Assembly (NCBI GenBank): GCA_014898415.1
Contig: RCTD01000019.1
Location: forward strand, 186,001-250,000
DNA from: Stromatinia cepivora
Taxonomy: Eukaryota; Ascomycota; Leotiomycetes; Helotiales; Sclerotiniaceae
Direction: 5' to 3'
DNA: 64,000 nucleotides
The notes beneath the pieces were generated by a model. That model did not search any database, was not told where the DNA came from, and worked only from the letters and a program-made list of their open reading frames with translations. Numbering within the stretch: position 1 is the stretch's first letter; each line of letters begins with the position of its first letter. The position numbers were made by a program, and so were the translations under genes. Of the stretch, positions 58,873 to 64,000 are shown piece by piece.

Positions 58873-59666
58873 ATGGCAGCACCAGGTGAAAGCAAATATG
58901 TGACACTCGTATCTTGCGATGGATTTGAGTTCGTCGTTTTGAGAGAGGCTGCTATGACAAGTGGCGCAATCAAGAAGATGCTGGATACAACCAGTTCGTT
59001 TCCCCTCGTTCATCAAATCCCACCTTGCGAATAGTTGCAATTGAACCAATACTTATTTTATTCTTGTACAGGTGGTTGGGAAGAGTCTCAAACAGGAATC
59101 TGCCGTTTCGCAGAGATAAAGTATGCCTGCCATTTTCTTTTATTAGCTCTCTTTACAATACGATTACCCATTTCTTCGACGAACATCACACAGTTCAGAA
59201 TATTTTCCAGCAAAGGGTATACAGGCGTCGGTGATGATAGAAGCTATTTCGATACAGACCCTCTATCCCCCTTTGGGATTGCCGTGGACTGGATGGTCGT
59301 TTTTTACACTTGATCTGAGACCCGCTTTTATGCCTATTTAAATTTTTGCTCGATTTTTTTTTCTGCAAGAGCTTTACTTCATTCTCCAACAATCCACCAT
59401 CAACCATCTAGAAGCCAGATGAATGGCGATTTATGATCAGTCAGCCCTCAGGGCAGCAGCATCTTATGTCTAGCATGGCATTGCTACAAATATTTCTCAA
59501 AGACTAACTACAATCTTTCTTAATTAGTGGTATTGTCCTCGAGAAGGTCGCCGAATACTTTTACTACAACTACAAATATCGCAACTCGGAGAATGTGCCA
59601 GATATGGAGATTCCGGCAGAGTTGTGTCTAGAGTTATTGATGGCAGCCGATTATCTGGACAGTTAG
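58873..59666 (+). CDS. elc1: Elongin C (BTB/POZ-fold adaptor)
   Basis: Adaptor that links substrate receptors to cullins in ubiquitin ligases and takes part in RNA polymerase II turnover. Exons 58873-58993, 59072-59120, 59528-59666 join in phase to 102 residues (human 112, yeast 99). Seen: ESKYVTLVSCDGFEFVVLRE, LTSG-like TSGAIKKML, FAEINGIVLEKVAEYFYYNY, and the family ending ELCLELLMAADYLDS. The ATG at 58873 gives the family start; an upstream in-frame ATG at 58825 would add 16 residues. Intron 2 is 407 nt, longer than most introns here. A MITE ends 150 bp upstream of the start. Confidence 0.94.
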
Positions 59667-60872
59667 TATTCCATTACTACCTCTCGATCTCATGGTCGAC
59701 ATTCTTGCTAACGCTTGTCGTCGCAGCATAATACGTCTCACAATAAAACAGCTTAATGGCTACGACGGAGTTTGCGATTACCTGGGATGAGAAACATACA
59801 ATTGGGGATATGGAGTCGCTAGGAAATGAATCATTCGACCTGTTTTTGATGACTACTTGTGAATTTGTGTGTCTCCGTGCACCCCATTTGAGCATATGCG
59901 TTTTTCCCTACTACACTCTGGGTTCAACGTCTATAGATGATGGCAGATTAAATCTTTACTTCCTCACTATAACTCCTACCTCCTCTTCTCTCAAAGGAAC
60001 GTAGATTTAGATGATGGAAACAAATGTAACCACCTTCAGCATTCCTGTTCAGGATCAAATTTTATTTCACTGTACTGCTTCTCACAAGGCTGAGACCTGG
60101 AAATTCAAGAACTTCTTTTGGTATTAAAAATTCAAATACTTCACTTGGATGCATTGTGCGCAGTAAACATTTTGACATGTGATTTGTTGAGCTGGTATCA
60201 TTATCTCTCAGTGTTACACTGTCAGTAGTAGGATCTTTATATCAGAAAGGAGGTGCTATTTCTTTTTTTGGCATATGACATTTATTAAGAAGTTGATAGA
60301 TCTGTCGTTTGATGTTGTATACTCGTAGTGTCTTCATCTCTATAAGTTGAGATAATTTCTTCTATATCTCCTACCTTCATCTCCTCATTCTTTTTGGGGC
60401 GTTGGTCGATCTTCGACCTTTTTGTTTTCAATTCGAACCTGTTATTCTTTATATGTAGACTTGCAATGGTGGATATTAATTTATACTTTTCACTCCTTAT
60501 AATATAATTTAAATCAATTTATGATCACCCTGTTGTTAGTTATCTGTTCTTCTCTTCATTTCCCAATTGTTCTGGTGGTGTTGAGGATCCTTATATCAAT
60601 CGCTGTGACCTTTTGCCGACATCGGGAAACCCCACTTCTGAGCGCCGGCGGGGTACAAACACCTCAAAACTGCCCGCAAATCAAGGTATGATAAGATATG
60701 TAGTTAGAGTGTGAAATGCAATTCACTTCTTTCAATTAATTAATTATTTAGTCCCTTCATTCACTACGAGTTAATGTCTCCATAACTTTCTTCCTCCTGT
60801 CAGTTGGTTTTAATTCTCAAATACTACATTGGGCTGGCATAATCAAATATTCCCCCTCCTCTTACCACAACA
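59667..60872. other. Spacer and amidase promoter
   Basis: 1.2 kb of mixed composition. Overlapping opposite ORFs (59677-59895 - and 59756-60004 +) are not supported. Nothing else recognised. Confidence 0.5.
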
Positions 60873-62692
60873 ATGGGCGAATCTCAACACCTATTAACAG
60901 ATCAACACTACAAGGAAATAGCGACAATTGCTCAAAAGCGTCGAGCTGATTCTTTACCTAAGGAATATCTCCTTTCTGGGGAAGCTATGAAGAACCTCCC
61001 ACTAAATGTTACTAATATCCCAAGATCATCTGGTCATTTCACCCACGAGGAATTAGAGATCATTGAATCAAATGCGGAAGATATACTTCAAAGGATCAAA
61101 GAGAGGATCTGGACGTCTGTTGAAGTTACCAGGGCATTTTCTAAGGCTGCTGTTGTTGCCCATCAATTGGTCTGTTCTATTCTAGCCCACGAACAAGCAC
61201 TCTCTAACCAACATTGCAGACAAACTGTTTAACAGAAAGTCTCATCCTGGAAGCTCTTAAGCGAGCAGAATTTCTAGATGATTATCTCTCCAAAAATGGA
61301 GAGGTCATAGGTCCACTCCATGGTCTCCCAATCTCTCTAAAAGATTGCTTCATAACACCACCTCATCCATCTTCTATTGGTATGGCATGCTATGCCAATG
61401 TTCCCACCAAGCTAGAGGATGAAACGGTTTTGGTTTCTTTATTGGCGAAGCTTGGAGCTGTTTTCTATGTCAAGACTGCAGTACCTGTTGCAATGATGAT
61501 GATGGAGACAATTTCGAATGTATGGGGCGAAACTAATGGTGCATATCATACAGGCACAACTTCAGGAGGAAGTTCTGGCGGTGAAGGTGTGCTTTTGGCT
61601 ATGAGGGGTAGTCCTTTGGGAATTGGGACGGATATTGGAGGTAGTATCAGGATCCCGAGTGCTTTTAATGGACTTTTTGGGTTGAAACCTACGTGCGTAT
61701 ACATTATCTCTCTTCACAATAGACAATATTGACAGAAAACGGATAGTTTTGGCAGATTCCCCATCTACGGTACCAAATCGGGAATCACAGGACAAGATTT
61801 CATCTACTCCAATAATGGCCCTATGTCCAGATCCCTCACAACTCTTCAACTATACTGCAAAGCCGTTCTGTCTTCCTCACTTTCACCCTGGTTGTATGAC
61901 CCCAAATGTCTCCCAGTCCCCTGGCGAGAAAACACAATCCAGCCTCCAGGCCGCAAACTCCGCTTTGGGATCATCTCCGACAACGATGGGGAAATCAGCG
62001 TTCATCCACCTATCGCCCGCGGTCTGGCACTTATAAAACAAGCACTGGAAGCAGCTGGTCACGAAGTCTTCGAATGGGAACCTATAAATCATCCCGAAAT
62101 GGCGAAGGAAATGAACAATTCCTTCTACACACTAGGTGGAGCCGCCATTCTTGAATTAACGCGTAAACACGACGAGCCGGTATTTGAAAGTATGAAAAAT
62201 TATGAATTCGCTTATGATCAGGGTGAACATGGGACGTTAGGGCCTACGAAATTGAGAGAGATGATTACGAGGAGAAATGCTTTTCAGAAGGAGTATTTGG
62301 ATCGTTGGACGAGTACTGGGAAGGATGGAAAGGGAGTGATGGATGCGATTATTATGGCTGCTAGTCCGTGGACGGCGCCGAGATTGGGGATTACCCAAAC
62401 GGATATTTTTTGTGTGAATTTTACGGGCGTGTGGAATTTGTTGGATTATCCGGCTTGTACGTTCCCGGTTACGTTTGCGGATAAGGAGGTTGATGGGAAG
62501 AGGGGAGCGGAGTGGACGCCGTTGAATGAAAAGGATGAGAAGTTACAGAGGGATTATGAGGCGGGGTTTTATCATGGGACGCCGGTGGCTTTGCAGTGTG
62601 TGGGGAGGAGGCTGGAGGATGAGAAGGTGTTGGAGATGGTGGGGGTTATTGGGGAGGCATTAAAGGGCGTGGGGGCCGGGTTGAGTGGGTAG
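60873..62692 (+). CDS. Amidase-signature family hydrolase (acetamidase-like)
   Basis: Hydrolyses amides to acid and ammonia; fungal relatives include acetamidase AmdS and several broad-range amidases. Exons 60873-61169, 61220-61692, 61747-62692 join in phase to 571 residues. The Ser-cisSer-Lys triad is visible: Lys140 in LPISLKD, Ser217/218 in TSGGSSGGEG, and nucleophile Ser241 in GTDIGGSIRIPS. Further family segments are GPLHGLPIS, ETNGAYHTGT, GLFGLKPT and DYPACTFPVTF. No signal peptide, so cytosolic. Introns are GTCTGT..CAG with CTAAC branch and GTGCGT..TAG. The substrate cannot be set from sequence. Confidence 0.93.
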
Positions 62693-64000
62693 GGTGTGCT
62701 GTGAGTTTTTGGGGTAATTTGATGTTAGGAATGGAAATGGATATGGAAGGAGGGGATGGGTTAGATGCCAAGAGTATATATTGAATGAAAGATGCCAACA
62801 GCATATTTCTATCTCGAAGACCTTACACACCTCTTCCAACTCCCATAACTTCATGCGGTACCATTCATCAAACCATATCAGCATTCATCACCAGTTTTCA
62901 TTTCTCATCAATCTCACTATCCAAAACGAATATCAAACCAGAACTCCAAACTAGAATAATGCTATAAAAACCAGTCATATAAAATACTTTTATATAAACT
63001 ATACAAAATGATATAAATATTCATTAAATTAAGCATTATACAAATTCATAGAACACAGCATAGCAAAGCAGAGAATTTCCTGGGAATATAATGGAGGTAT
63101 TAATATCTAGATTTTCGCATCTTCAAAAAAGATTAGATGTTTGAATATCTTATTTTTTGGAGATTTTAGTTCAGAGAGATGGGAAATGGGGTTTGGGCTT
63201 GGATGTGTGAGTGAGTAAAGGTGGATGTTGGGTGTTTTGGGGTGGGGGGTGGATGGGTGAATTTTGGTGGATGATAGGTAGGTAGGGTTGGATATTTGAG
63301 TTTTTTTTTTAATATTTATGGAGGGAGATTGTGTGAATGGGGTTGAGTGTTTGTGTGAATGTGGTTGAGTGTTTGTGTGAATGTGGGTGTTTATGTGGGC
63401 TTGAGTGTTTATGTGGATTTGAATGTGTAAATGGAGTTCAATGTTTGAGTAGATGTCAATATTTAAGTGAATGTAAATGTATAAATGAATGTAAACGTTC
63501 AAAGGAATATAAGGGTCCGATTTTCTGAAATATTAGAAATATTGAGAGTAATAAAAATTTTGAATCTAGTATATATTTGGGTATATTTGAGTGAGGCTAA
63601 TATATTTGGGGAATATTTGGGAAAGTGATAAAGGTGTATAGAAATGAAGAAGATATTGAATTTTTTCAAATATATTGATTTGATTACTAATATTAAAAAG
63701 TTGTTGTTGATTATTGTATGAGAAAAAGTTCGAATATTTGATCAAATATATATTAGACTCAATATTTTTTATTGGGTTTAATGTTGTGTTTGGTAAAATC
63801 AATTATTTGATCAAATATATATTAATCGAAATATTATGTTCGGTTCGATTATATTAGACCTAATATATTAAGGCAAATGTGGTCAAATATATCAAAAAAA
63901 ATCGATCTGAATGCATACTAAATGTACAAGTGAATGTAAATGTGTAGGTGAATGTAAATGTTGAAGTAAATGTAAATATCCAAGAAAATATGAAAATCTG
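62693..64000. other. Repeat-rich 3' end of window, no gene supported
   Basis: From about 63,320 to 63,500 imperfect GAGTGTTTGTGTGAATGTG-type units recur. From about 63,720 to 63,860 GATCAAATATATATTA blocks recur, some as TTTGATCAAA palindromes, and AATGTAAATGT units close the window. ORFs on the minus strand (63107-63502) simply read the repeats (HINTHIHTNT). Confidence 0.65.

Overview
The window is nuclear DNA from a filamentous ascomycete. Genes carry several short introns (mostly 45-80 nt) with GTRNGT donors, CTAAC/CTGAC-like branch points and YAG acceptors. Housekeeping genes are spaced 0.2-2 kb apart, the two ATP-citrate lyase subunits are encoded by separate head-to-head genes, and AT-rich tracts and TIR elements with mostly C/T or G/A mismatches suggest repeat-induced point mutation (RIP). 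The overall look of the proteins fits Leotiomycetes (Botrytis/Sclerotinia relatives), but that placement is an inference made without a database search.

Left conserved block (1-22,600): the 3' part of PRMT5/Skb1 (+), Sm protein F (-), a CZIB/DUF866 zinc protein (-), a large mitochondrial PPR-type protein (+), queuosine salvage hydrolase QNG1 (-), SUMO E1 subunit UBA2 (+), a 3-oxoacyl-ACP-reductase-like SDR with bloated introns (-), the divergent pair acl2 (-) / acl1 (+), and DNA polymerase delta subunit 4 (-). Exon structures were rebuilt by following reading phase across splice sites. Nearly all lengths match the known families.

Accessory block (about 22,600-39,100): sparse and repeat-laden, with AT islands near 24.8-25.5 kb and 35.2-35.5 kb and a degenerate 10-bp repeat array near 23.9 kb. 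It holds several genes I do not recognise: a five-exon nuclear-type protein with downstream repeated coding segments, a degenerate Ras-fold gene with a one-base frameshift, and small two- or three-exon genes. This is the part most likely to contain undescribed biology.

Right block (39,100-64,000): a half-size ABCG transporter (+), a 713-bp TIR element, a HeLo-domain/pseudokinase protein (-) of the type linked to fungal heterokaryon incompatibility and cell death, a Zn2Cys6 transcription factor (+), ESCRT-III Vps24 (-), HSP90 co-chaperone p23 (+), an Aur1-like inositol-phosphorylceramide synthase (-), a second TIR element of 303 bp, elongin C (+), and an amidase-signature enzyme (+). The final 1.3 kb is low-complexity repeat.

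Functional themes: acl1/acl2 supply cytosolic acetyl-CoA from one shared 1.87-kb promoter region. UBA2, elongin C, Vps24, p23, SmF and POLD4 are unrelated core functions, so the order looks like ordinary fungal chromosome rather than a biosynthetic cluster. No tRNA, rRNA, CRISPR or complete autonomous transposon was seen.
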